A stretch of 64,000 nt of DNA. Origin: Flavobacteriaceae bacterium (GTDB lineage: Bacteria > Bacteroidota > Bacteroidia > Flavobacteriales > Flavobacteriaceae). Position 1 is the stretch's first letter, and each line of letters opens with the position of its first letter. A program made the translations under genes and the position numbers. The notes below the pieces were generated by a model. That model saw only the letters and a list, made by a program, of their open reading frames with translations. It was not told the DNA's origin and made no database searches. Where the stretch lies: positions 1 to 64,000 of the forward strand of contig CANLLR010000009.1 in NCBI GenBank assembly GCA_947491985.1. The letters run 5' to 3'. This document shows positions 1 through 6,884 of the stretch, one piece after another.

Positions 1-357
1 AGGAGTATATATATTTTCCATAGCGAATGGTTGTTTGTATTGCTACAAATTTCGGAAAATGGTATGCATTTCAATTACCATAATTTTATTTAAATGTTAT
101 ATAATTTCTTTAAAAAATTTGGCAAAAAAAAAGAGGCCTTTGTTGTAAAGGCCTCCAATTATGAATTTTGATTTATCATTATCAACTTAAACGGTTCCGA
201 GTAGCTGACTATTGAAACACCTTAACGTGTACATCAAGTAATTAATCAAAATACTTATCTCAAATGTAATGAAAAAATAAATACAATTTACTTATTTTCA
301 AAGCTTTAACCTGCATTTAACGATAGTGTCACTATTTGATAAAATGCTTAATCAAAC
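1..357. other. Intergenic stretch at window edge, no gene seen
   Basis: No reading frame of convincing length or composition starts or ends here on either strand. The left part is very AT-rich and the only clear structure is the terminator hairpin at 133-155. The remaining 200 bases between that hairpin and the stop of the maleate-isomerase-like gene are probably the 3' untranslated tail of the catabolic transcript, but a short non-coding RNA cannot be excluded. Confidence 0.5.
124..155 (-). terminator. Rho-independent terminator of the catabolic cluster
   Basis: A perfect 9-bp stem (GAGGCCTTT / AAAGGCCTC) with a 5-base loop lies at 133-155. On the minus strand it is followed by nine T residues (A tract at 124-132). 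It sits about 200 bases past the last minus-strand gene of the catabolic cluster and points the right way to end that transcript. Confidence 0.8.
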
Positions 358-1104
358 TTAGTATCTTCCATTTAACAACTCGCCACCAATAGCCGATTTG
401 GCTTCAATGCCTAATTTTTTCATCATTTCATACGTTGTACAAACCGCTGCAGAAGTAACGGGAATTCCGCATTCAGCCTGAATCAAATCGACTGCTTCTA
501 ATGAAGGCATTTGCACACATGCCGATACAACTAAAACATCCACATCGGTCAAATCCAATTGCTTGTATATTTCTAATAAATTCATTGGGTTTTGTGCTGC
601 CACTTCTAAGTTATCCGGAATCTCAAGTGCGATGCTTTCTTTTACTTTTATGCCTTGGTTTTCAATGTAATCGACAACCATATCGGTTAACGGACGCATA
701 TATGGCGTAATAATCGATATTTGTTTGGCTCCCAAAACCTTTAATCCGTTGATCAAAGCACCTGCTGAGGTAACAATTGGTGTTGGAAAATCGTTGGCAA
801 TAGTTTCTTGGTGTAAGTTTACTTCTGATACACAATGATAGCCGCGTCCCATACTCATAATGGCGACCAAACAGGCGTAACCCATCACGTCAACGTGAGC
901 GTCTGAAAGTTCTTGTGCACATTTTAAACTCATCGCATCCATGGCTTCGAGTTCTTCTTTCGTGACTTTTTTCATTCGCATTCTACTGCTATGAAAGGTA
1001 AAACGTTCGGGTAAAATGGTTTCACGTGAGCGAAATATCGCTGGAATTTCGGTTTCCATCGTTATATTGGATGATGGAACTATTTGGCCTATTCTGTATT
1101 TCAT
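358..1104 (-). CDS. Maleate cis-trans isomerase-like protein (Asp/Glu racemase superfamily)
   Basis: The 248-aa protein belongs to the Asp/Glu racemase superfamily, closest in layout to maleate isomerase and arylmalonate decarboxylase. Two cysteines at conserved positions are visible: Cys78 in GYACLVA and Cys196 in VSACVQMPS. Maleate isomerase uses such a pair to turn maleate into fumarate without cofactor. The start ATG begins a normal N-terminus (MKYRIGQIVPSS). It is the last gene of the minus-strand catabolic cluster, directly after a fumarylacetoacetate-hydrolase-family gene. This suits a route in which a maleyl ring-cleavage product is split directly to maleate (or maleamate) and pyruvate, so that fumarate must then be made here. 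The family is clear; maleate as substrate is inferred from context. Confidence 0.75.
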   Translation of the reverse strand: MKYRIGQIVPSSNITMETEIPAIFRSRETILPERFTFHSSRMRMKKVTKEELEAMDAMSLKCAQELSDAHVDVMGYACLVAIMSMGRGYHCVSEVNLHQETIANDFPTPIVTSAGALINGLKVLGAKQISIITPYMRPLTDMVVDYIENQGIKVKESIALEIPDNLEVAAQNPMNLLEIYKQLDLTDVDVLVVSACVQMPSLEAVDLIQAECGIPVTSAAVCTTYEMMKKLGIEAKSAIGGELLNGRY

Positions 1105-1116
1105 TTATGTTTATTT

Positions 1117-1154
1117 AACCGCAAAGACACTAAGGTTTTCGCAAAGTTTGCAAT
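1117..1154. repeat. Quasi-periodic CGCAAAG leader tract
   Basis: The spacer just ahead of the maleate-isomerase start carries spaced copies of a (C)GCAAAG word (AACCGCAAAG, TTCGCAAAG, TTTGCAA) about 10-20 bases apart. Similar tracts lie upstream of the genes starting at 2100 and 61382. See the findings. Confidence 0.45.
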
Positions 1155-1191
1155 GTCTATTTTTTTCTCTCTATATTCTATATTCTTAAAT

Positions 1192-2100
1192 TTAAATCTC
1201 TTTAACCGTATTCACAATCGTTCCAATTCCTTCTACAGTTGCTTCTACAACATCGCCATCGTACAACCATTCTTGAGGATTTCTTCCTGCGCCAACTCCA
1301 GCTGGAGTTCCAGTAGCTATAATATCACCGGGTTCTATGGTAAAAACCGTACTCAAATCTTCAATCAATTCATTGATGTTGAACAATAAGAATTTAGTAT
1401 TCGAATTTTGTTTTTCAACGCCATTTACTTTTAACGATACGTTGAGGTTATGCGGATTTTCAATTTCATCTTTGGTGACTAAAACAGGACCCATCGGCGC
1501 AAAGGTATCTTGTCCTTTTGAAACAATCCATTGGCCTTCGCGACGGCAATCTCGTGCCGAAATGTCATTGATAACAGTATACCCAAATACATAATCCATT
1601 GCGCTTTCTTTCGCAACGTATTTCCCTTTTTTTCCAATAACTACAGCCAATTCTACTTCCCAATCCAATTGTTCGGTGAGTTTGGTGTTTTTAATTACTT
1701 CTGTATTAGTTGCTGTTACCGTAGTGGGTGGTTTGGAAAAGATGATAGGTTTTTGAGGTAATTTTCCTGTGGTGTCTAATGTTCTTGCACTTTCTGCAAC
1801 GTGCTCTGTATAATTTAAACCAATTCCAATGATATTTTTTCTTGGTTTTGGAATAGGAGCAAGGAACGTTACTTCGTCCATTTCATAGGCAATTTCATCG
1901 AAAAGTTCCCTATCAGTTTCAGCAATCATATCGTTAAGTTCTTCGACTAATTCAAATCCCATATCGATTAGTTCTAACATTGAAGTTGGTAAAGGAAAGT
2001 TGGAAATTTCTCCAAAATCTTCCATGTCAATTACTTGATTGTTGTGTATGAAGCCTAATCTTGGTTCACTGTCGTTTGTTTTGTAGGTAAGTAGTTTCAT
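1192..2100 (-). CDS. Fumarylacetoacetate hydrolase family protein (predicted maleylpyruvate/maleamylpyruvate hydrolase)
   Basis: The 302-aa protein has the FAH catalytic domain in its C-terminal two thirds. Metal-binding acidic residues are visible in DWEVELAVVIG and NDISARD, and the family signature GDIIATGTPAGVG is near the end. The family cleaves C-C bonds of beta-diketo acids such as fumarylpyruvate and maleylpyruvate. It lies between a small membrane protein and the maleate isomerase, in a cluster with a gentisate-dioxygenase-like bicupin. No glutathione- or zinc-type maleylpyruvate isomerase is in the cluster. Direct hydrolysis of a maleyl product followed by maleate isomerisation is therefore the simplest reading. 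If the ring substrate is 5-hydroxyanthranilate, the substrate here would be maleamylpyruvate. The start ATG gives MKLLTYK, usual for the family. Confidence 0.82.
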   Translation of the reverse strand: MKLLTYKTNDSEPRLGFIHNNQVIDMEDFGEISNFPLPTSMLELIDMGFELVEELNDMIAETDRELFDEIAYEMDEVTFLAPIPKPRKNIIGIGLNYTEHVAESARTLDTTGKLPQKPIIFSKPPTTVTATNTEVIKNTKLTEQLDWEVELAVVIGKKGKYVAKESAMDYVFGYTVINDISARDCRREGQWIVSKGQDTFAPMGPVLVTKDEIENPHNLNVSLKVNGVEKQNSNTKFLLFNINELIEDLSTVFTIEPGDIIATGTPAGVGAGRNPQEWLYDGDVVEATVEGIGTIVNTVKEI

Positions 2101-2110
2101 GTTTATTTAT

Positions 2111-2157
2111 TTAACCGCAAAGAGCGCAATCCCGAAGATTCGCGATACGCAAAGTTC
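2111..2157. repeat. Quasi-periodic CGCAAAG leader tract
   Basis: The spacer ahead of the FAH-family start reads AACCGCAAAGAGCGCAATCC and then CGCGATACGCAAAG. These are degenerate copies of the words at 1117-1154, placed in the same position relative to the start codon. Confidence 0.45.
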
Positions 2158-2167
2158 TGAAAGATTT

Positions 2168-2371
2168 TTATTGATTTTTGATATTGTTATTGAATTTTTT
2201 ATAAATATTGATTAGTATAATTAAACTCCACCATACTATAGAAATATATCCTAATACAATTGCGTAAATACTATATTGTATTATTAAATAAAAGCTTATT
2301 AACAAGAAAACTAGTGTTACAGCATTTAACGATTTAAAAGCGCTAATCAAAAAAGATTTTATTAATTTCAT
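2168..2371 (-). CDS. Small hypothetical membrane protein
   Basis: This 67-aa ORF is almost entirely hydrophobic, with two predicted membrane segments at about residues 16-34 and 36-56 and a basic, Asn-rich tail (YKKFNNNIKNQ). It sits in the catabolic cluster between the bicupin and FAH genes, on the same strand. I recognise no family. It could be a small subunit or a chance ORF in an AT-rich spacer. The clean N-terminus (MKLIKSF) and topology favour a real gene. Confidence 0.45.
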   Translation of the reverse strand: MKLIKSFLISAFKSLNAVTLVFLLISFYLIIQYSIYAIVLGYISIVWWSLIILINIYKKFNNNIKNQ

Positions 2372-2406
2372 TTTAATTTCTTTAAATATTGAGTTTTGAA
2401 TTGAAA

Positions 2407-3519
2407 TTATAATTGAATTTTCTGAAATCCATTATTCTCTTCTAATTCTTTTTCTTGATACAATCCAAGTTTTTCTATAACTGGCAAATCGTTGAACGAA
2501 AACAAACATGCATCTTCAGTTTCTGAAGCATTGTGATGTTCATGCCAAGCCCAACTTGGAACACAAAATATATCACGTTCTTTCCAATCAAAACGTTTTC
2601 CGTTGATAATAGAATAGCCCTTTCCTTTGGCACATTGGTATACAAATGAACCGGTGTGTTTATGTGCTTTTCCTTTAAAACCAGCGGGTAATAATTGCAT
2701 TGATGCGCCCATGGTTTGCATTACATGTCCACCAGTAAGTGGATTAGAATACTGCATTAAAATTCCGTCAAACGGATTGCTATCATTTACTTTCGAAGTT
2801 TCTTGTAAGGCGGGATATACAAGTTTCCACGAATATTTAAACAAAGGCGAATAAGGTTTGTCCCATGTGATATCCGCTGGAATAATTCCCGCAGTGCCAA
2901 AAGTAATTGGCGAATAATTCACAGGAAAATCCAACGCTTGTTTCCCATCGAACACTGCATAATCATTGGCTTCTAGTGCATTTACTAATGGAATGTCCAA
3001 GCCGTCTTGCCAAATGCAAGTTTTGCCATTTTCTGCCACGCCATGTTCGTGCCAAGTGGAGTTGGGTGTGATGACAAAATCATTGACTTCAAACGTAATT
3101 TTATTGCCGTTAACAACCGTATAACCGCCTTCACCTTCCATGATGAAACGCAATGCCGATGCTTTGTGTTTGTGTGCGGAGGTACTTTCACCTGGTCGTG
3201 TAACCTGAATTCCGGTGTACAACCAACCTACAGCTGCTGAAACGTCTTTGCGGTTATCGTTTACAAGATATACTACGCGTCGTCCAGCTTGTTCTGGTGT
3301 CACCAATTCGGATGATTTCAAAACTAATGCGCGTAAATTGTCGTATTTCCATAGCATTGGAACAGAAGAACTTCGTGGTTCCCAGGGTTCTATATCGTTG
3401 GCAACGGTCCACAAAGCACCAGCGCCAAGGCTTTCAAGTTCTTTGTAATAAGCTTGCAATTCAGGTGAATCCTGAACTCGCGCTCTTCCTATTTGGTTGT
3501 CGGAATGATTTTCGTTCAT
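2407..3519 (-). CDS. Gentisate 1,2-dioxygenase-like bicupin ring-cleavage enzyme
   Basis: The 370-aa protein has two cupin domains and the length of gentisate 1,2-dioxygenase. In the N-terminal cupin the likely Fe(II) ligands are His116 and His118 (SAHKHKAS) and His157 (STWHEHG). The C-terminal cupin keeps a similar set (GKAHKHTGS, WAWHEHHN). The family opens 2,5-dihydroxylated benzoates, or amino/nitro analogues, between C1 and C2. I chose the ATG at 3519 (MNENHSDNQIG) because the longer frame starts at a GTG at 3546 that only adds nine residues inside the leader. Neighbouring thioesterase, nitrilase, FAH and maleate-isomerase genes suggest that it cleaves gentisate or 5-hydroxyanthranilate. 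Sequence alone does not separate these substrates. Confidence 0.8.
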   Translation of the reverse strand: MNENHSDNQIGRARVQDSPELQAYYKELESLGAGALWTVANDIEPWEPRSSSVPMLWKYDNLRALVLKSSELVTPEQAGRRVVYLVNDNRKDVSAAVGWLYTGIQVTRPGESTSAHKHKASALRFIMEGEGGYTVVNGNKITFEVNDFVITPNSTWHEHGVAENGKTCIWQDGLDIPLVNALEANDYAVFDGKQALDFPVNYSPITFGTAGIIPADITWDKPYSPLFKYSWKLVYPALQETSKVNDSNPFDGILMQYSNPLTGGHVMQTMGASMQLLPAGFKGKAHKHTGSFVYQCAKGKGYSIINGKRFDWKERDIFCVPSWAWHEHHNASETEDACLFSFNDLPVIEKLGLYQEKELEENNGFQKIQL

Positions 3520-3636
3520 AATTTTATTTTTTGAAAATTCTACCACATAGAAACATAGTTTCTGTATAACTATTTCAGATGCTTTGCATTATATAAAAAA
3601 GCATAGCTATGTGGAACAATAATTTTTCTGGATTTT

Positions 3637-4617
3637 CTATTTTTTATTAAATTCTTCGTGATTGTCTATAAAAGTAATCTTTCGTGTTGGAGCAGTATTC
3701 ACCCGTAAATCAAAAATATCAAATCGATTGTAATGCCCTAATATATCGTGCATTTGTTTCGGTTGGATGCATTTCTCTAAATCGATGTCGGCGTAAATCA
3801 TGCCTTCTTCATCGATAATCGGAGTGCCAATTACAGCACCATTCGGACCGATAAATCCAGAAAATGCGGAACTTTTCCGTGTTAACAATTCGTCTACATT
3901 GGGTACATCGCTACGCAAGGCATCTTTAATTTCTTGTGAAATGGTAGAACACGAAACTATGGTAAATAATTTTCCTTCAAATGAATGTGCTGCGGCGCGA
4001 ATTTTAATGGCTTCTGCCATGTCGTAATCGGGAGGTGCCACAGGTAACGAAATGTAATTGGCAATGTGAATCAACTCGCCTTGCGATAATAAGGTATAAC
4101 GCGCTAAGGTATTGGTATTTTCGCCACAGGCTAAGGTTCCAATCGGACCAATTTCGGTATCATACACTTTTAAAGAAGAACCGTCACCACTAGACCACGT
4201 TAGTTTTTCGGCCCAAGTTGGGACGAGTTTTCGGTGTTTTCCAATCAGGTTTCCGTTGTTGTCGATGATGAGATTGGTGTTGTATATTTCACCATAACTT
4301 GTGCCTCGTTCGTTTATTCCGATTACGATGTGAATGTTGTGGTTTTTGGCTGCCTGAAATAATGGTTTCATGCTTTCATCCGTTACTGCCACTGAGTTTT
4401 TATACAATTGCTCGTACCATTTACTGCCTTGAACGGGCGTCATGATCCAATTCCAATACGGATAACCTGCTACAAATACTTCTGGGAAAGCAATAAGTTG
4501 GGCACCATTTTGGCTAGCTTCTTTGACAAAAGCAATGGCTTTATCAATTGTTTTTGCTACGTTGAGAAAAACAGGAGACGTTTGAACGGTGGCGGCTTTG
4601 AATTTTTTGAAGTCCAT
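3637..4617 (-). CDS. Nitrilase/carbon-nitrogen hydrolase family enzyme
   Basis: The 326-aa protein shows the complete nitrilase-superfamily triad: Glu46 (FPEVFVAGYP), Lys130 (GKHRKLVPT) and Cys164 (LACGENTNTLARY). The CGEN form is typical of branch-1 nitrilases, which hydrolyse nitriles and sometimes amides. The ATG at 4617 (MDFKKFKAATVQ) is preferred over a GTG at 4644 because family members begin right before the first beta strand. It lies inside a ring-cleavage cluster that needs neither a nitrile step nor an amidase if the substrate is salicylate. It would need an amidase if the substrate is anthranilate, since cleavage of 5-hydroxyanthranilate leaves a primary amide. I infer a role as maleamate or maleamylpyruvate amidase. 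An aromatic nitrilase feeding the pathway is the alternative. Confidence 0.78.
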   Translation of the reverse strand: MDFKKFKAATVQTSPVFLNVAKTIDKAIAFVKEASQNGAQLIAFPEVFVAGYPYWNWIMTPVQGSKWYEQLYKNSVAVTDESMKPLFQAAKNHNIHIVIGINERGTSYGEIYNTNLIIDNNGNLIGKHRKLVPTWAEKLTWSSGDGSSLKVYDTEIGPIGTLACGENTNTLARYTLLSQGELIHIANYISLPVAPPDYDMAEAIKIRAAAHSFEGKLFTIVSCSTISQEIKDALRSDVPNVDELLTRKSSAFSGFIGPNGAVIGTPIIDEEGMIYADIDLEKCIQPKQMHDILGHYNRFDIFDLRVNTAPTRKITFIDNHEEFNKK

Positions 4618-4629
4618 TTTTATTATTAT

Positions 4630-4673
4630 TACACAGAGATACACAGAGAATTTTCACAGAGCAACTCAGAGTT
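4630..4673. repeat. Quasi-periodic CACAGAG leader tract
   Basis: The spacer before the nitrilase start has three CAGAG words at near 10-base steps (ACACAGAGAT, ACACAGAGAA, TTCACAGAGC) followed by a diverged AACTCAGAG. It differs in sequence from the CGCAAAG tracts but shares their layout and position. Confidence 0.45.
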
Positions 4674-5106
4674 AATTGGTATTTTGAATTTGATATTTGG
4701 ATATTTTATTTTTCATTTCTTCTGAAAATGGTTCGGCTTTGATGCTTTGTCGGTCTTCTTGAATTTTGACATTGACTAAAGTGACTTCACCTTCTAAAAC
4801 CGTAGTTTCTTTTTCGTTTGTAAATTGAAATCCGCAAATTATTGAAGAAGTTTTTAGTTCTTTTACCCATAGTTTTTTGGATAGCGTTTCGCCTAAACGG
4901 GCTGCTTTTTTGAACTGCACTTTTAAATCAACAGTCGGAATTCCGTTGGTTTCATGCATTTTAGAAAACGGTCGGTCGAGCGCTTCTTCAAACCAATCCT
5001 CTACTAAATCGTTGAGCATTTCCAGAAAACGTGGATAAAAAACGATACCCGCGTAATCGACGTGTTTGAATTTGATTTTTTCTTGTTTGGTAAAATAGTT
5101 GTTCAT
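4672..5106 (-). CDS. 4-hydroxybenzoyl-CoA-thioesterase-family acyl-CoA thioesterase
   Basis: This 144-aa hotdog-fold protein carries the 4HBT active-site block with Asp17 (KHVDYAGIVFYPRF), matching the catalytic Asp of the Pseudomonas enzyme. The ATG at 5106 (MNNYFTK) places Asp17 at the family's usual position. The upstream ATG at 5139 would add 11 residues that overlap the structured element described separately. Between the CoA ligase and hydroxylase on one side and the ring dioxygenase on the other, its likely job is to release free gentisate or 5-hydroxyanthranilate from the hydroxylated aroyl-CoA. Confidence 0.8.
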   Translation of the reverse strand: MNNYFTKQEKIKFKHVDYAGIVFYPRFLEMLNDLVEDWFEEALDRPFSKMHETNGIPTVDLKVQFKKAARLGETLSKKLWVKELKTSSIICGFQFTNEKETTVLEGEVTLVNVKIQEDRQSIKAEPFSEEMKNKISKYQIQNTN

Positions 5107-5114
5107 TGAGTTGA

Positions 5115-5216
5115 TTTTTAGCCCAGATAAAGCCGACATCCTTTTTTATGGATTGGCCGGAGCGTTAGCGAAGGCATATTCATAAAAAAGATAAAGGCGA
5201 AAGCTGGATATAGCTA
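5115..5216. repeat. Structured intergenic element, copy 1
   Basis: This is an imperfect palindrome of about 100 bases. The outer arms TAGC (5119-5122) and GCTA (5212-5215), with CCAG/CTGG just inside, enclose a perfect 10-bp inner stem CTTTTTTATG (5141-5150) / CATAAAAAAG (5181-5190). Words shared with a second copy at 62401-62475 are TAGCCC, CATCC, GATA, AGGCGAAA and ATAGCT. It lies between the FMN glutamate-synthase-like gene and the thioesterase gene. Confidence 0.6.
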
Positions 5217-5221
5217 CAAAT

Positions 5222-6802
5222 TTAAAAACTTTCGGCGGTTGCACGCTTCCAAAACGTAAACATTTGATTGGGAACTTTACTTTCGTTTAGTAAACAGCCG
5301 ACTTCTAACTCGGGATAGGTTTCTTCAAATGTTTGTATTTTGGTTCTGTCAATACGCATACTTACGACCCTTCGGTCTACTTTATCAGGATGATCAATGC
5401 CTGCCGACGCCATCAATTCCATTGCACTTTTCACTGTTTCGTGTTGGAAACGTGCCACACGAATACTTTTTTCTTCTGGAACTAAACCTTTGGTGAGCTG
5501 TGGATTTTGCGTTGCAACTCCGGTCGGACATGTATTGGCGTGACATTCCAACGCTTGGATGCAACCCAATGCAAACATCATTCCGCGTGCCGAATTACAA
5601 ACATCGGCACCTGTAGAAAGGGTTTTTATAATATCAAATCCAGTAACGATTTTTCCGCTACAGATAATTTTGATGTCTTTTTTCAAATCGAAACCTACCA
5701 AACAATCGTACACAAAAGCGAGTGCGTCGCGCAATGGCATGCCAACATGATCGGAGTATTCTTGAGGTGCTGCGCCAATTCCTCCTTCGCCACCATCAAC
5801 GGTGATGAAGTCGAGTAAGGTGTTAGTTTGTACCATGGCTTTACATATGGCAATGAATTCTGATTTGTTTCCGATGCAAATTTTTATTCCGATGGGTTTT
5901 CCGCCTGATCCTTTTCGCAATTTTTTGACAAATTCCATCAATTCTAAAGGTGTGGTAAAAGCAGAGTGGGTGGGCGGTGAGATAATATCATAGCCTCTGC
6001 CCACCAAACGAATGGCAGCGATTTCGTCGGTTACTTTTTCTTTAGGAAGAATGCCACCATGTCCTGGTTTGGCACCTTGTGAAAATTTGATTTCGATCAT
6101 TTTCACGTTGTCGTATTGGGCTCGTTTTATATAATGGTCATAAGAGAATTTTCCGTCTTCATCGCGACAACTGAAATATCCCGTACCGATATTCCATACG
6201 ACATCGCCACCTAATAGATGATAGGGTGAGAGTCCGCCTTCGCCAGTATTGTGATAAAACCCGCCTTGTTTGGCTCCGTTATTCAATGCGATAATTGCAT
6301 TTTTACTTAAAGAACCGAAACTCATGGCACTAATGTTAAACAGACTTGATTCATACGGTTTTTCGCATTGTGAAGAACCGATTTTAACACGTGGATTGCT
6401 ATTTACTGCCGAAAACGGAATGGTTTTTATGCTATGATTGATCCATTGGTAACCAACCTCGTAAACATCTAATTGGGTTCCGAAAGGCATCGAATCGGTT
6501 TCTTTTTTGCTTCGTTGGTACACCAAACTGCGCTGTAATCGGCTAAACGGTTTTCCTTCTGTATCGTTTTCAATAAAATATTGCCTCGCCCCTGGTCCGA
6601 GTGCTTCAAGCAAGTAACGCATTCTCCCCAACAATGGAAAGTTGCGTCGGATGGTTTTTTTAGATTGGAACATGTCGTAAAATCCCATACCAATTAACGG
6701 AATGAAAATCAGTAATAAAAAACTGAATTTCCAGTTGATATAGGTTAATATTCCTATTATCGATAGGGAAGTGATGGCGAATAGTAGGAATGCTTTTCTC
6801 AT
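5222..6802 (-). CDS. FMN-binding glutamate-synthase-like protein, membrane anchored
   Basis: The 526-aa protein matches the FMN-binding synthase domain of glutamate synthase (GltB) without the N-terminal glutaminase. Two hydrophobic segments at about residues 4-45 suggest a membrane anchor. A 3Fe-4S-type cysteine cluster is visible in LECHANTCPTGVATQ, and glycine-rich FMN-barrel strands include VDGGEGGIGAAP. Stand-alone proteins of this type are common in Bacteroidota but their reaction is not settled. It lies in the catabolic cluster, between the CoA ligase and thioesterase, with spacing like the other genes. It might reassimilate ammonia freed by the amidase step or carry out an unrelated flavin redox reaction. 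The family call is firm and the role open. Confidence 0.78.
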   Translation of the reverse strand: MRKAFLLFAITSLSIIGILTYINWKFSFLLLIFIPLIGMGFYDMFQSKKTIRRNFPLLGRMRYLLEALGPGARQYFIENDTEGKPFSRLQRSLVYQRSKKETDSMPFGTQLDVYEVGYQWINHSIKTIPFSAVNSNPRVKIGSSQCEKPYESSLFNISAMSFGSLSKNAIIALNNGAKQGGFYHNTGEGGLSPYHLLGGDVVWNIGTGYFSCRDEDGKFSYDHYIKRAQYDNVKMIEIKFSQGAKPGHGGILPKEKVTDEIAAIRLVGRGYDIISPPTHSAFTTPLELMEFVKKLRKGSGGKPIGIKICIGNKSEFIAICKAMVQTNTLLDFITVDGGEGGIGAAPQEYSDHVGMPLRDALAFVYDCLVGFDLKKDIKIICSGKIVTGFDIIKTLSTGADVCNSARGMMFALGCIQALECHANTCPTGVATQNPQLTKGLVPEEKSIRVARFQHETVKSAMELMASAGIDHPDKVDRRVVSMRIDRTKIQTFEETYPELEVGCLLNESKVPNQMFTFWKRATAESF

Positions 6803-6814
6803 GGTTTAGTTTTT

Positions 6815-6846
6815 TGCCACAGATAACAAAGATTTTCACAGATTTC
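6815..6846. repeat. Quasi-periodic CACAGAT leader tract
   Basis: The spacer before the FMN-protein start reads GCCACAGATAACAAAGATT then TTCACAGATTT: an (A)CAGAT/(A)AAGAT word repeated at about 10-base spacing. It resembles the tract at 4630-4673. Confidence 0.4.
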
Positions 6847-6884
6847 TAACTCTTTATTAACCCTTTAATCCAAAGATAATTGTA

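Noticed and set aside
2407..3546. Longer bicupin start at GTG 3546
   Set aside because: The ATG at 3519 gives the expected N-terminus and the extra residues fall in the leader.
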